A program made the position numbers and the translations under genes. A stretch of DNA of 64,000 bases, from the NCBI GenBank assembly GCA_023702235.1, contig JAMQCR010000002.1:1178001-1242000 (forward strand). The letters run 5' to 3'. This document shows positions 16,366-25,734 of the stretch, piece after piece; position 1 is the first letter of the stretch; each line of letters begins with the position of its first letter. This stretch comes from Neobacillus pocheonensis. GTDB lineage: Bacteria > Bacillota > Bacilli > Bacillales > Cytobacillaceae. The notes below the pieces were generated by a model, which did no database searches, was not told the DNA's origin, and worked only from the letters and a program-made list of their open reading frames with translations.

Positions 16366-17988
16366 AAACCAGCTAATAGTTTGTCAACATTTTTCAATAA
16401 AAACTTAAAATATTTCATGTTATACTAAAAAAGTGCATGCCAAATAACCTACCTAATTGCTGTGATTGGAAGGTTTTGTGTTATTTGGTTTTATTTTTTA
16501 TTTAAGCTATATCTTGGAAAGTTGAATTGCCTTTTAAAAGTGCATATATCCATTTTAAGAGCTTATTTGCACATGCTATCACAGCTACTTTATAAGGCTT
16601 TCCTTCTTCACGTTTCTTATCATAGAACTCCCGTAATCTCTTATTTCGCGGGATGATTTCATCAGTCGTTTTCCTTTTACGACAATCACGAATGGCACAT
16701 TTAACAGCCATAAATAAAGCATGCCGTAACCTACTGGAACCTCTTTTTGTTATTCTGTTTACAGTTCCCTTGAATCTACCCGATTCGAAGATACTTGGGT
16801 CAATTCCGGCAAATGCTACGAGTTTTTTGGGTGATTAAACCGATCAATCTCACCAATTTCAAAAATAATCGTTGCTGCGATTTTTTCTCCGATACCGGGG
16901 ATTGATTGGATAATCTTATATTCTTCAAATTCTTTTGCTAAAGCATCTATCTCGCCCTCAAACCTAGATTGATGCTTTTGGTATTCTAAAAGCATTTGAA
17001 TATACATTTCTAGGGTTAAAATATGGCTTTGATATAAGGTTTCCTGAAAAGGATTTCGGGCTGCGGCAGCTATAAGTTTCTTTGCCTGTGTATCTGCCCA
17101 TTTACAGGAACGACTTTTACATAGCTCGTTGATTTTAGTTGCTAAAGTTCTTTCCCCGGCTAATAAGACATCGTTAGATGTTGGATACTCTAATAAAGTT
17201 AGTAAAGAAACAACCGAGTATAAGTCCCCAAAAACGCCTCTATATTCGGGAAAAACCTGATCAAGTACTGCTTGAAACTGTAGCTTTGTTTGAACATAAA
17301 TACCTGTTAGATTTTCGTGTTGTCTTGTAAGATTACGAAGGTTTAAGAGTTGTATACCTCTTTTTTTATAGGGTTCTAAATCTTCTTTATAGTACAGATC
17401 GCATAGATGATTAGCATCGATTTTATCCGTCTTTACTTTGCGTAAACTTGAACTCTTCGCACGATAAGAGATTAGTGGATTAACAATAATTAATAAATAA
17501 TCCCTATCTTCAAAATACTGAACAACAGGCGTATGATAATGCCCTGTAGCTTCGAGAACAATTGGAGGTCTAGCACCTGTTAAGCCTTCAATTTCTCTAA
17601 GAAATTGGTGTAATTTATCTAGTCCATCAAGGTTATGTGTAACTTTAAAACTACTTTTGTAAGGTTTCTTCTTATCCAAGAATGCTTGAACCTGACTTTC
17701 ACCTTTGGCTACATCCAGACCAACGACTGGATTCATTTTTAAAACTCCTCCTCCAATAATTAAATTCACCGGTACCCCTAATTCCTTCTTGCAGTATCAT
17801 AGCTTCGCTTGTTATACGAGATCATAGTCCCAACCAGCCTCAAACATGTTTCTACAAGTAGGGGGCGAACTGTTTACTTGACGGGATCTAAGCCCCACGG
17901 GTGCTTACGTTCTACCCCGGCTACCGTTATAATAAAACCATATAAAAAATGGTCAACCAGAAATATCTGGCTGACCTTATAATACGAA
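16366..17988 (-). mobile_element. IS110-family element 3 (boundaries approximate)
   Basis: About 1.6 kb between the two halves of a dispersed repeat. It contains a frameshifted IS110 transposase on the minus strand with ~250 bases of structured noncoding DNA upstream (17737-17988) and a hairpin downstream (CCAAATAAC...GTTATTTGG, 16440-16483). Its sequence is unrelated to elements 1 and 2 outside the conserved motifs. Confidence 0.55.
16502..17736 (-). pseudogene. IS110-family transposase with a one-base frameshift
   Basis: ATG at 17736 is preceded by GGAGGAGGAG. D8 (GLDVAKGE), E62 (LEATGHY) and D104/D107 (KTDKIDA) are all present. The frame runs IQSIPGIGEKIAATIIFEIG...FNHPKNS and stops at 16816. 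In the next frame it continues KLVAFAGIDPSIFESGRF... and ends at 16502 with the expected C-terminal domain. The break is in a run of six T's (16823-16828) that would need seven. Either a disabled copy or a sequence error. Confidence 0.85.
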
Positions 17989-18006
17989 CGGGTGCGTTAG
18001 TTGTGC
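17989..18006 (+). repeat. Right half of a dispersed repeat
   Basis: AACGGGTGCGTTAGTT, directly after IS110 element 3 and directly before the GTGCG start of the intron-like segment. Confidence 0.55.
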
Positions 18007-18310
18007 GAAATGTTCCTGGCTTAAATTGAGATTGGTCACAATCTTCAGGTAAAGGTCAGGCAGTTCCTGTCGGAACTGAAGGGTTATATCGAAGAATCAA
18101 ATGATGGGGTAACGCCCTGAGGGGTTCTCTCTTAGCCGAATAGCATTGGATTTAGTAAGAATGATAGTGTTATAAGCTCGGTGAAAAGGCGTGAGAAACT
18201 ACCGTAGCAGTTTGGCTGCCGAAACCCTACTCGAGGGAGTGGTGTAGTTCATGATGCTTGAGTTGAATGAATATGGTGAGGATGCAAATACACATAATAA
18301 TAGCGCCTAT
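18001..18310 (+). other. Possible 5' fragment of a group II intron (no reverse transcriptase)
   Basis: Starts GTGCG, the usual group II intron 5' end, and contains stretches resembling domain I (GCTCGGTGAAAAGGCGTGAG, GGCTGCCGAAACCC, GGAGTGGTGTAGTTCATGA). It stops near 18300 with no intron-encoded protein or 3' domains visible. From memory of intron sequences only; no alignment was possible. Confidence 0.4.
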
Positions 18311-18885
18311 TGCCATCTTTAGAAGTGATCGCGATTCCCTTGTCCGTTTCGACCTTTTTAAAATTACACAAAGATAATACTTGTTCCCACATCAGGAATT
18401 TTCATTCTCCTTCCTATTGGAAAAGTTCTTCCTTCAATTTCTTCACTATATGTTACTATAGGATGCGCCATAGTGGAATTCTCGTGGTTTCAAAAAATGG
18501 ACCGATGAATATGGCGGAACAATAGACTATCGTTGCCGGGGGTGATTGATATTTTCCAAAATACTCGACATTCCCGTAATTGAGGATATAGTTCTATTTG
18601 TTTTAAATTTACTTTACTAAAATGTCCTGCTGATAAAATGGGTGGTTTTTTTGCACAGGTTAAGATAAAAAGGATGTAAATATTTGGGGTTCTTAACGGA
18701 TTAAAAAAATGTTGAATAACGTTTTTAACTTTTTCTACATTTCTACTTTTTGCTTGAAGGAAATTCGGAACCATCTGAGAATATTAGTAATGCAAGCTAA
18801 CCGCGCACAATATTTAATTATGCGTGGTTTTTTGGTAGGGTAAAAAAATACATAGTCGATGACGACAGGAAGGGGAGTTTTCTGA
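18311..18885. other. Intergenic, nothing recognised
   Basis: AT-rich. A minus-strand frame at 18490-18774 lacks a ribosome site and protein-like features. Otherwise only the ribosome site of the next gene (GAAGGGGAG) at the right end. Confidence 0.5.
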
Positions 18886-19788
18886 ATGGGAAAAAATAAC
18901 CGCGCACAATTATTTCAGGTTGATTTTAACCATTTCCAAAAATTTCAAACCCAACTCCACGAAACTGCCGGCAGCGAAAAAACTGCCAAAGGGTATCTCC
19001 AGGATGTCAAACAATTCGATGAATTCTTGATGGCGACCGGAGGTTCGCTTAATGATTTGACACGGGTGGACATCCAGAATTACATGAAGCACCTGGAGAA
19101 ATTAAAGCGATTCGCCTCCACCATCGCACGGCATTATGCCACGATTACAAAATTATGTCACTTCATCGGTCGACCGGAACTCGATGCCGGCATTCACAAA
19201 CGGGAAAAGCAATCGAATGCTGACATTGCGCCGAAGACCTTGAAGAAGAAAGAATTGCTCCGGATCTTTCGAATCGTCGAACGGTTGAACAATGTCCGTT
19301 CGGAAGCCATCTTTAAGACACTCGCCTATACAGGAATGAGAATCGCGGAATTGCATTCCCTTGACCGGAGGAATCTAAAACGCGGCGGGTTGGTGAAGGT
19401 CATCGGAAAACGGAACAAGGAACGGATGGTTCCGCTCTCGACTGAAGCGAGGAACGCCATCGAAGCGTATCTGAAGACAAGAGAAGATGATCACCCAGCC
19501 CTTTTCCTTTCCAATAAAGGCGGTCGAATGGCGGTCCGGACCATCCAGGAATTGATTGATAAGGTCGAAAAGCTCTACAATGCCGAAGTCGAGGAGAAAG
19601 ATCAGCTCGATTTACATGCACAACTGTTCCGCCATACGTTCGCTACGGTTCTCGTAAAAGACCAAAAGAAAGGCTTGGGTACCGTCGCGGATATTCTCGG
19701 TCATGAGGATTTGCAAACCACACGCCGGTATGCGAAAGACTCCCTCGATGACGTTGCCGAAGATTTGGATGGCATGACATTGATTTAA
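18886..19788 (+). CDS. Tyrosine recombinase (XerC/D-like integrase)
   Basis: 300 residues. N-terminal SAM-like DNA-binding domain (~15-105), then a catalytic domain with Arg in TGMRIAEL, Lys in VIGKRNKER, the HAQLFRHTFA segment (Arg and His), LGHEDLQTTRRYAK with the second His and the nucleophile Tyr. All expected residues are visible except that the first box reads HAQLFRH rather than HxLRH. GGGGAG precedes the ATG. The gene is clearly GC-richer than its neighbours, like the RHH gene at 9448, so it was probably acquired with that DNA. A terminator follows immediately. Confidence 0.88.
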   Translation: MGKNNRAQLFQVDFNHFQKFQTQLHETAGSEKTAKGYLQDVKQFDEFLMATGGSLNDLTRVDIQNYMKHLEKLKRFASTIARHYATITKLCHFIGRPELDAGIHKREKQSNADIAPKTLKKKELLRIFRIVERLNNVRSEAIFKTLAYTGMRIAELHSLDRRNLKRGGLVKVIGKRNKERMVPLSTEARNAIEAYLKTREDDHPALFLSNKGGRMAVRTIQELIDKVEKLYNAEVEEKDQLDLHAQLFRHTFATVLVKDQKKGLGTVADILGHEDLQTTRRYAKDSLDDVAEDLDGMTLI

Positions 19789-19793
19789 CAAAG

Positions 19794-19820
19794 AAAAGGA
19801 GTGGGAATTCCACTCCTTTT
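19794..19820 (+). terminator. Terminator of the integrase gene
   Basis: AAAAGGAGTGG-GAATT-CCACTCCTTTT, perfect 11-bp stem. Confidence 0.85.
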
Positions 19821-19854
19821 ATCACGAAATCCCTGAAGAAAACCCGTTAATTTA

Positions 19855-20223
19855 CTATTCACGATCAATTTTTTCTTGGCGGTTTACACAGTGATAGCAT
19901 TGACCTTCCCACAATGCAGAATTCATATCGCCCCATGCTATTCTTTCACCACACCATTCATTCGGACATTCTGCCATATACACTTCATTGTTTAACATAT
20001 CAAGTGCTAATGCTTTTAATTGTGCATCACTTAATGAATGGATACCTGCTGAAACTGCTTTTTTTGCTGAACCGATTGCTGCATCATTAACCAAATTATC
20101 ATCTTTTAGGAGCTGTTTTAAATAATCATTAAGACCCCAACTATGCGGACTTATGCCTTCAACATCTGATGCATCATTTTTTAAACGCTCCATTAATGAA
20201 TTTAACTCTTGACTTGAAACCAT
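19855..20223 (-). CDS. Hypothetical protein with a zinc-finger-like C-terminus
   Basis: 122 residues from the ATG at 20223, chosen because GGGAGGT lies seven bases upstream; a longer frame to 20238 would overlap that site. The N-terminal two thirds are helical (SSQELNSLMERLKNDASD). The C-terminus has CPNEWCGERIAW...CYHCVNRQ, a CxxxxC...CxxC arrangement typical of a structural zinc site. I do not recognise the family. Single-gene unit. Confidence 0.65.
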   Translation of the reverse strand: MVSSQELNSLMERLKNDASDVEGISPHSWGLNDYLKQLLKDDNLVNDAAIGSAKKAVSAGIHSLSDAQLKALALDMLNNEVYMAECPNEWCGERIAWGDMNSALWEGQCYHCVNRQEKIDRE

Positions 20224-20238
20224 TCGATGACCTCCCAT

Positions 20239-20566
20239 TACATTTTTAATACTTGTATTATACTAAATTGGTAAAAAACAGTAAAAAGATAACTGCTTTT
20301 TAGGAGATAAAGAGGTTAATTGTTGACAAGTTCCCCGGCTCGTTTTTTGTATGCGCGTACGAGACCGTTTTGTATTGCATAAAAAATGCCGTTTGTATGC
20401 AATTTTTACATCTTACAATACTACAAATAGGAATAATAATATACCTATTGCAACCCGTAAAATAAGGGTTTATACTGAATGTGTAGAAGATGAACAAGAA
20501 TGAATAAATACACGGTACCTTGTTTGTTTTTGCTAAACCAATGGGAGATAGAGAGGGGATAACCGC
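20239..20566. other. Intergenic, promoter region of divergent genes
   Basis: About 330 AT-rich bases between divergent genes. TTGTATTGCATAAAAAATGC and TGTATGCAATTTTTA form a loose inverted repeat near 20370-20410. No gene supported. Confidence 0.45.
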
Positions 20567-20809
20567 ATGTCAGAAATCAATACAGTTCAAGTTTATTTGG
20601 AATACAACAATACTTTAGGACTAACCGAAATCGGGACGATCGAATATTTCGATGAGGATGGAAACGAAATGGATGAAAATGAAATCGCTGGAGCGCCCCA
20701 TCGTTTCGTAGGGAATGAATATCTTACAGTGGAAGAACTCAGAATCAATGTCGCCAATCGTTTAGGAATCGATTCAGATCAAGTAGAAATTGAGGGAATA
20801 GATTGTTAA
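20567..20809 (+). CDS. Small acidic hypothetical protein, 80 aa
   Basis: Strongly acidic (EYFDEDGNEMDENE), beta strand-rich at the N-terminus (TVQVYLEYNNTLGLTEIGTIEYF) and ending EGIDC. It has GAGGGGATA before the ATG and its own terminator, so it looks like a real single-gene unit. No family recognised; low mass and acidity are compatible with an inhibitor or anti-defence protein, which is speculation. Confidence 0.65.
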   Translation: MSEINTVQVYLEYNNTLGLTEIGTIEYFDEDGNEMDENEIAGAPHRFVGNEYLTVEELRINVANRLGIDSDQVEIEGIDC

Positions 20810-20816
20810 AGGAGGG

Positions 20817-20842
20817 GGATTCTCGTATGAGAATCCTTTTTT
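20817..20842 (+). terminator. Terminator
   Basis: GGATTCTC-GTAT-GAGAATCC followed by TTTTTT. Confidence 0.85.
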
Positions 20843-21058
20843 GTTTTAGCTCCTTCATGAGGTCCAATCTAAAGGGTGAAAATTCGCCTTAAACTATGGA
20901 AAGATGTTGCCCAAACAAAGGCAAATGAATATATCTTAATACTAAATCAGCTAAGTAAGTTCGCAAAAAGGAAATTATTTCTTTTTTAACATTTATAGGA
21001 GTAAACAAGACAGCAAAGAAAGTGGGAAAAGTCATCAGAAAATTTGAATTCTTTTCGC

Positions 21059-21775
21059 TTAACTATTAGAAGCTTGTTGTAGATACATTTGTGTTACTTC
21101 CAGTATATCTTGTTCAGTGCCTTTTTGATTTAGCAGAAAAGCCATTGATTGTAGTTCTTTTGTCAACGCCATGAAATAAACATCGCATTTTAAGAAGAAC
21201 ATGAAATCCCAATGATCATCACTGAAAATATACGCTTTTATATTTTGGACCTCGGAATTTTTTATTTTACTTTGAATTCGGTGGTTACCATCCACACATA
21301 TAAAAGGTTTGTCAGAACCGTAAATCTTTGTTAAGTATGGGAGCCTTTGATCAGTAAGTTTATTCTCAACTATTGGAGTTGTTGGATCAATATATATATT
21401 TCCTATCGGTATATCTTCAATAGGGATAGTTACTTTGTGTAGATATTGGTGCTGTACTACTTTAATTTTTTCTACATCAAAATGTAAATAGAAAGAACCG
21501 CCGGGTGTTATGTATTCATAAACGAAAGATTCATAATTAAATCTACTAGGAACATTAGGTCGTTTCAATCTTTCCATAATAGGATTGGAGCCGGGATGCT
21601 CCTTTATAAAATCAAGAATTTGTTGATCTTGTTCTTGGAAAAAGTTTATCCAAAATTTCTTCCATTTCGAAAAAAATGATAAACCCCCAACCGTTTCTTC
21701 AATATGCGTAAAAAAAGCTTCATAATCAAAATCTACTAGTTTCATTGGCGTTAAAGATGTAAAAAAAGCTGGCAT
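21059..21775 (-). CDS. DGNHR-motif (ParB-like fold) protein
   Basis: 238 residues with GGGGG upstream of the ATG. In the C-terminal half, DKPFICVDGNHRIQSKI shows the DGNHR motif, seen in ParB/sulfiredoxin-like domains of phage- and defence-associated proteins such as DGQHR-type proteins. The N-terminal part (FFSKWKKFWINFFQEQDQQ) is helical and unassigned. Catalysis is not shown. It lies at the left edge of a stretch with several nuclease- and defence-like genes. Confidence 0.6.
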   Translation of the reverse strand: MPAFFTSLTPMKLVDFDYEAFFTHIEETVGGLSFFSKWKKFWINFFQEQDQQILDFIKEHPGSNPIMERLKRPNVPSRFNYESFVYEYITPGGSFYLHFDVEKIKVVQHQYLHKVTIPIEDIPIGNIYIDPTTPIVENKLTDQRLPYLTKIYGSDKPFICVDGNHRIQSKIKNSEVQNIKAYIFSDDHWDFMFFLKCDVYFMALTKELQSMAFLLNQKGTEQDILEVTQMYLQQASNS

Positions 21776-21960
21776 AGTACAATTCCCCCTTATTTTTGAC
21801 CCTGTTTGGGCAAAGGTAAGTATTGGTAAACATTGTATTCAGTGCTTGTACAGAAAATGTGAATTCCAAAAAATTTTGAAAAGTAGGAATGATATTTGTG
21901 AAAATGTTCGTGAAAAATAAAGATGGTAATTGACTGCTGTTTTCCGTTGACGCAATAAGT

Positions 21961-21992
21961 AAGCCTCGGTCAAAATGGACCGAGGCTTTTTC
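21961..21992. terminator. Hairpin terminator
   Basis: AAGCCTCGGTC-AAAATG-GACCGAGGCTT followed by TTTTC; 11-bp perfect stem. Confidence 0.85.
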
Positions 21993-22054
21993 ATGCTTAC
22001 ATGTATGCATATTTTCATATCATCGCAAAGGTCTATATTGCCTAACCCAGCGGC

Positions 22055-22224
22055 TCATCTTTTTCTCCTACTCCTTTTGATTTCACAAAGCTTTTGTTCA
22101 AAAACCCCAAACGTCCTTCGAGCTAAAACAGGATGAATTTCAATTCTTCCGGCGATAGATAGATTCCTATCGGTAGCATATTTATCCAGTGCTTCTCCAG
22201 CTACCTTCAATTCCTCGTCAGTCT
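22055..22224 (-). pseudogene. C-terminal remnant of an unknown protein
   Basis: The minus strand reads TDEELKVAGEALDKYATDRN, then LSIAGRIEIHPVLARRTFGV and FEQKLCEIKRSRRKR before a stop. This is clearly protein-like but has no start; the 5' part has been replaced by the FIMAH fragment. Confidence 0.45.
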
Positions 22225-22228
22225 AGGG

Positions 22229-22645
22229 AATGGGCAGCCAATATTTTTCAGTCAGCTATTGACCTCCGGTGTTAACGATGCATCGGTCGTTGGAACATTG
22301 GACGGTAACCCTATCACCAACGGAATCACAATTCCCCTTTACACATTAAGTCTTGGATCACATACATTAAAGGTGAGCACGTTAGACAACACGGGAAACA
22401 CGACAATACAGTCGGTCACGTTCCAGGTGAGCACAAGTTTGGATTCCATGAAGAATCTGGTTTCACAATTTACAAGCAATGGATCAATTGGGAATAGCGG
22501 TATATCAAACGCACTGACTGCAAAACTGGATTCGGGAAGTTTACAAGCCTTCGTGAATCAAGTAGAAGCGCAGAGTGGCAAGCACATTAGCGTAGCCGTA
22601 GCTAAGTACCTGTTACGTGACGCAAACTTTCTGCTTGTTCAATAG
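22229..22645 (+). pseudogene. C-terminal fragment of a secreted protein with FIMAH domain
   Basis: The frame has no start with a ribosome site and opens abruptly at ~22215. It encodes the end of a bacterial Ig-like domain (LDGNPITNGITIPLYTLSLG, SHTLKVSTLDNTGNTTIQSV) followed by a ~75-residue helical FIMAH-type domain (SMKNLVSQFTSNGSIGNSGI...SGKHISVAVAKYLLRDANFL) as found at the end of Bacillus exported proteases and glycosidases. It is therefore the 3' remnant of a large extracellular enzyme gene whose catalytic part is missing. Confidence 0.7.
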
Positions 22646-22834
22646 TACGAACAGAAGTCCTATGTTGTTCTTGTAGGACAGTCACATAGAGAACAGGGGT
22701 TTATGTGGGTCTCGCTTTGTCTAGACCCAGATCAATTGACAAACTGATACACGGCGGGTTTGAGTGGCTTCACTTTAGAAATCGGAGGACCCAAGATGGT
22801 ATCAAGTTATGTTTAAAATAGCCGAGATGTCACT

Positions 22835-23881
22835 CTATTCTATAGAATCAAAGCCCATTCCCTCAAATAATTTATACCCTTCTGCTCGTATTTCAGAAAG
22901 TGTTTTATGCTTTTCTTTAACAATAGTGTAATCATAAGCATTGACTTTCCCGCTTGGAGCAAACTGTTTAGCCCAAGCATTTAATGAAATGATTTTGCCA
23001 TTGAATTCAACGTCATTGCCACTGTAGATAGTAGCACTTGATTCGGTTTCTTTGTTTTTAAAGTAAATATCCTCCCCTTCGGATACGAGACCCACTTCAA
23101 TAATATTTGTTAGTTTTGGAAATGTTTTCCTGGTCCAGTTCGATTGTTTTCTAGTAGTTGGTCGTTTGTTTTCATTCGTAATGATTTCAGAAAAATAATC
23201 ATCCTCAGAACCTAATGGCAATAGCTTTTTGATTTCTAGTAAATAATCATTACCGTTTTCACCTTCGATTAATTGCGGAGCAATCTCAAAACAGGAAATA
23301 TCGAGCCCTTTTGTTAACAACCATGCAGAGGCGGATAACACGCTCGGATCAAAACTAGACGCAATTAAAATAATACGTTGGTCGGCGTTAAAATTATGAA
23401 ATGTACCGTGTTTCTCTAAGAAGTTCATGATGTTATTAATGCCAATTTCCACCGCTACTTCATCTTTCACGTTTTCATGTTGGACTAAATAGTTGGCATA
23501 CACTTTTTCAACAATTTCTTCTACACTGTTAATTTTGGCAAAGGATGCGGCATATCGTATGGCTTGGGATTCAAAGTTGTCTCTTCTGGTTTTCATATCC
23601 TCTTCATCCCGTTTGATTTCAATAACGACCACATTTCCGTTGCTGTCGATTCCCACCAAATCCGTTCTTTTATTCGAGTTGTTACGGACTTGCTTGCCTA
23701 TAATATTTAGTTCATAATCTTCTTCTTGTGTTAACACATCAATGTTATCTTGGAGAAACTCTTCTAAAGCATTTTCAACAAGTCCTATACTTTTGTATGT
23801 AATTTTGGAAATCTCATAGGTGTTTTTCTTTAGTTTTTTTTGGTTTAATGAACTTTCGTCGATTTTGACCTTTATCAACAT
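22835..23881 (-). CDS. DUF91/NucS-like PD-(D/E)xK nuclease-type protein
   Basis: 348 residues from the ATG at 23881, picked because GGGAGG is seven bases upstream. Residues ~40-110 (VENALEEFLQDNIDVLTQEE, then RTDLVGIDSNGNVVVIEIKRD) carry the Asp...Glu-x-Lys core of PD-(D/E)xK nucleases as in DUF91/NucS-type proteins. The C-terminal ~60 residues (SSATIYSGNDVEFNGKII...LNAWAKQFAP) resemble the small DUF4357-like domain often attached to restriction-type proteins. A role in DNA cleavage or defence is inferred. It is the only gene of its transcription unit. Confidence 0.65.
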   Translation of the reverse strand: MLIKVKIDESSLNQKKLKKNTYEISKITYKSIGLVENALEEFLQDNIDVLTQEEDYELNIIGKQVRNNSNKRTDLVGIDSNGNVVVIEIKRDEEDMKTRRDNFESQAIRYAASFAKINSVEEIVEKVYANYLVQHENVKDEVAVEIGINNIMNFLEKHGTFHNFNADQRIILIASSFDPSVLSASAWLLTKGLDISCFEIAPQLIEGENGNDYLLEIKKLLPLGSEDDYFSEIITNENKRPTTRKQSNWTRKTFPKLTNIIEVGLVSEGEDIYFKNKETESSATIYSGNDVEFNGKIISLNAWAKQFAPSGKVNAYDYTIVKEKHKTLSEIRAEGYKLFEGMGFDSIE

Positions 23882-24021
23882 CCCGATTCCTCCCATTTTT
23901 AAAACCCTTTTTTTATTATACTATTTTTTAAATAAATGAAAGTAAGCTGAACCCTAATTTATCCAACAAAAGCAACTATTTTCTACAAAATAGTGAGTTT
24001 GGTTAATATTCATATTTATTA

Positions 24022-24306
24022 ATGATTAACAAAGCTGTTGCTGACTCTAATGGTAGCATTTCGACTAACAGTTATGTTCAGCAAGGCGATACTATCGAAG
24101 TGGATGTTCATATGCCTGAACAAAATTGGGATGTATTAAATAAAACACAAAAAAATACCATGGCAGAACAACTGGGAAAAAGTTTGAAGTCAGTGGTGAA
24201 AAAAAGTGCCCTATTAAGCCCAGGCAAAGATGTGTGTATTAGCTTTGGAGGTGATCCCAATAACGATGGATTAGCTGATTATGATATGAATATCAAGTTA
24301 CCATAG
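24022..24306 (+). CDS. Short hypothetical ORF, possibly a gene remnant
   Basis: 94 codons; product contains QQGDTIEVDVHMPEQNWDVL and CISFGGDPNNDGLADYDMNI. It reads like protein, but no ribosome site precedes the ATG (the upstream sequence is AT-rich), so this may be the 3' part of a longer lost gene. The stop is followed by a good hairpin terminator. Family not recognised. Confidence 0.4.
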   Translation: MINKAVADSNGSISTNSYVQQGDTIEVDVHMPEQNWDVLNKTQKNTMAEQLGKSLKSVVKKSALLSPGKDVCISFGGDPNNDGLADYDMNIKLP

Positions 24307-24340
24307 AACGATAGAACAGTATGTTTCAAAATGTTTCATA

Positions 24341-24388
24341 AAACAAAAAGTTCCCCAGCAATAAACTACCGGAACTTTTTGTTTTTAT
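24341..24388. terminator. Bidirectional hairpin terminator
   Basis: AAACAAAAAGTTCC and GGAACTTTTTGTTT form a perfect 14-bp stem between convergent genes. Confidence 0.85.
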
Positions 24389-25005
24389 GCATTACGCTTA
24401 ATATCATTTTCCTTGAGGTACTCATAGAAGCTGCTGCGCGACACCTTGGTGATCGCTACGATTTCCTTAACTGTTTTATCCCCTTGCTGGTAGAGTTCGA
24501 CAGCGTGTATTAAACTTGCGTTTTTCTCTGTGTATTTGCGCGGTTTCCCTTTGTATTTTCCTGCTGCTTTTGCGATGGCTATACCTTCTTTTTGACGCTG
24601 CAGCATTCTCTTCCGTTCTTGTTCGGCTACATAAGAAAGAAGGCTTAAGAATTGGTCTTCCATTAATTTCCCCATGTCTCCCATGGCTTTAAATTTCCGG
24701 CTATCGAACAATTCTTTATTTTCAAGGATGACGATATCTGCATTCATCTTCCGTGTAATTTCTTTCCATTCGCTGAGGATTCCATCATAGTCACGACCGA
24801 GGCGGTCCAGTGCGTCCAGATAAAGCAAGTCACCTTCTTTAATTGATTCTTTCATCACTTGATACTCAGGACGGTCAAAGTTCTTTCCAGAGGCTTTATC
24901 CATGTAGATATGTTCTTCTTCGATCCCTAATTCTTGAAATTTGAGAAGCTGGCGCGTCAAATCTTGCTGATCAGTTGACACTCTTCCATAGGCTTTTGTG
25001 GTCAT
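24385..25005 (-). CDS. Small serine recombinase (resolvase/invertase type)
   Basis: 206 residues, typical length for Tn3-type resolvases. Catalytic Ser10 in YGRVSTDQQ; the LDALDRLGRD motif supplies the conserved Arg residues; a long helix near residue 115-140 leads to a C-terminal helix-turn-helix (DKTVKEIVAITKVSRSSFYEYL). It cuts and rejoins DNA at a short res-type site through a phosphoserine link. GGGGGAG precedes the ATG. Repeated TTCGGAC motifs directly upstream could be its site. No transposase of a Tn3-type transposon is present. Confidence 0.9.
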   Translation of the reverse strand: MTTKAYGRVSTDQQDLTRQLLKFQELGIEEEHIYMDKASGKNFDRPEYQVMKESIKEGDLLYLDALDRLGRDYDGILSEWKEITRKMNADIVILENKELFDSRKFKAMGDMGKLMEDQFLSLLSYVAEQERKRMLQRQKEGIAIAKAAGKYKGKPRKYTEKNASLIHAVELYQQGDKTVKEIVAITKVSRSSFYEYLKENDIKRNA

Positions 25006-25030
25006 TAGCTATTTCTCCCCCTTCATTTTT

Positions 25031-25101
25031 AATTCGGACATTATTCGGACTTTCTTAAACCTTTATTTTAACAAAACAATTCGGACATGTGAACCGGACA
25101 C
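25031..25101. promoter_or_regulatory. Possible res/crossover region of the resolvase
   Basis: ATTCGGACATTATTCGGACT and, 50 bases on, ATTCGGACATGTGAACCGGA: four TTCGGAC/CCGGAC half-sites in direct and inverted arrangement, directly upstream of the resolvase gene. Resolvases usually bind such sites next to their own gene. Confidence 0.45.
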
Positions 25102-25162
25102 TTTTAAATGTTATGCGATCGCCCAGCAAAAATGTCTGCTTAAGGTGTGCTCTTCCGGATAT

Positions 25163-25554
25163 TCATACTATTACTATAATAGTAGGGAAATAATCCTTTA
25201 TGATGTCGTAGCCCAACCCTTCGCTTTCTTTCTTAATAATGGTTTGGAAGATATCCCCGAAGCCTATTGTTACCCAATATTTATGATTATCGATAACTTT
25301 CTCCCAGGTTGCATTGACAATTTACCTGTATCATTCCGGACCTAGGATGTGACTACCTTCCATTGATCAGGGTTAAAATCTAAAAGAGATTGAATTAAAT
25401 CATTGGGGATTTTTCTTTCCTCTTTTCTTTTATTAAAATGATTTCCGTGTAACTTCAATGTTCTTGGTTCTTGAAATTTATATTTCACTCGTTCAAATAG
25501 AGAATCAGGTCTATAATGGACATGAAAACGAGATGTTTTGAAGCGAACGCCCAT
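25163..25554 (-). pseudogene. Small decayed gene with a stop and a frameshift
   Basis: From the ATG at 25554 the frame gives GVRFKTSRFHVHYRPDSLFE...HGNHFNKRKEERKIPNDLIQ and LLDFNPDQWKVVTS, then a TAG. Protein-like sequence resumes in frame (VRNDTGKLSMQPGRKLSIII) and then in the next frame (WVTIGFGDIFQTIIKKESEG...) until 25163. The HxxxRxxER-like pattern resembles small DUF4258/RelE-type toxin proteins, but this is uncertain. Clearly inactive as it stands. Confidence 0.5.
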
Positions 25555-25734
25555 TTAACACCCCTAAATACAATATTACTTTGTTTGTCTAAATTCCTTC
25601 TTGATTTTTATTCTTATAATTAAATATTAATATAATCTATTTTTTGCCAAAAATCACAAAAAACAGGTCGATAGTAAGCACAAAAATGATACAATTACCT
25701 ATAGGTAAAATAATACAATAGCAAGAGGTATTTC

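Noticed and set aside
18490-18774. Minus-strand ORF of 94 codons
   Set aside because: No ribosome site, no domain, and a composition typical of translated AT-rich noncoding DNA.
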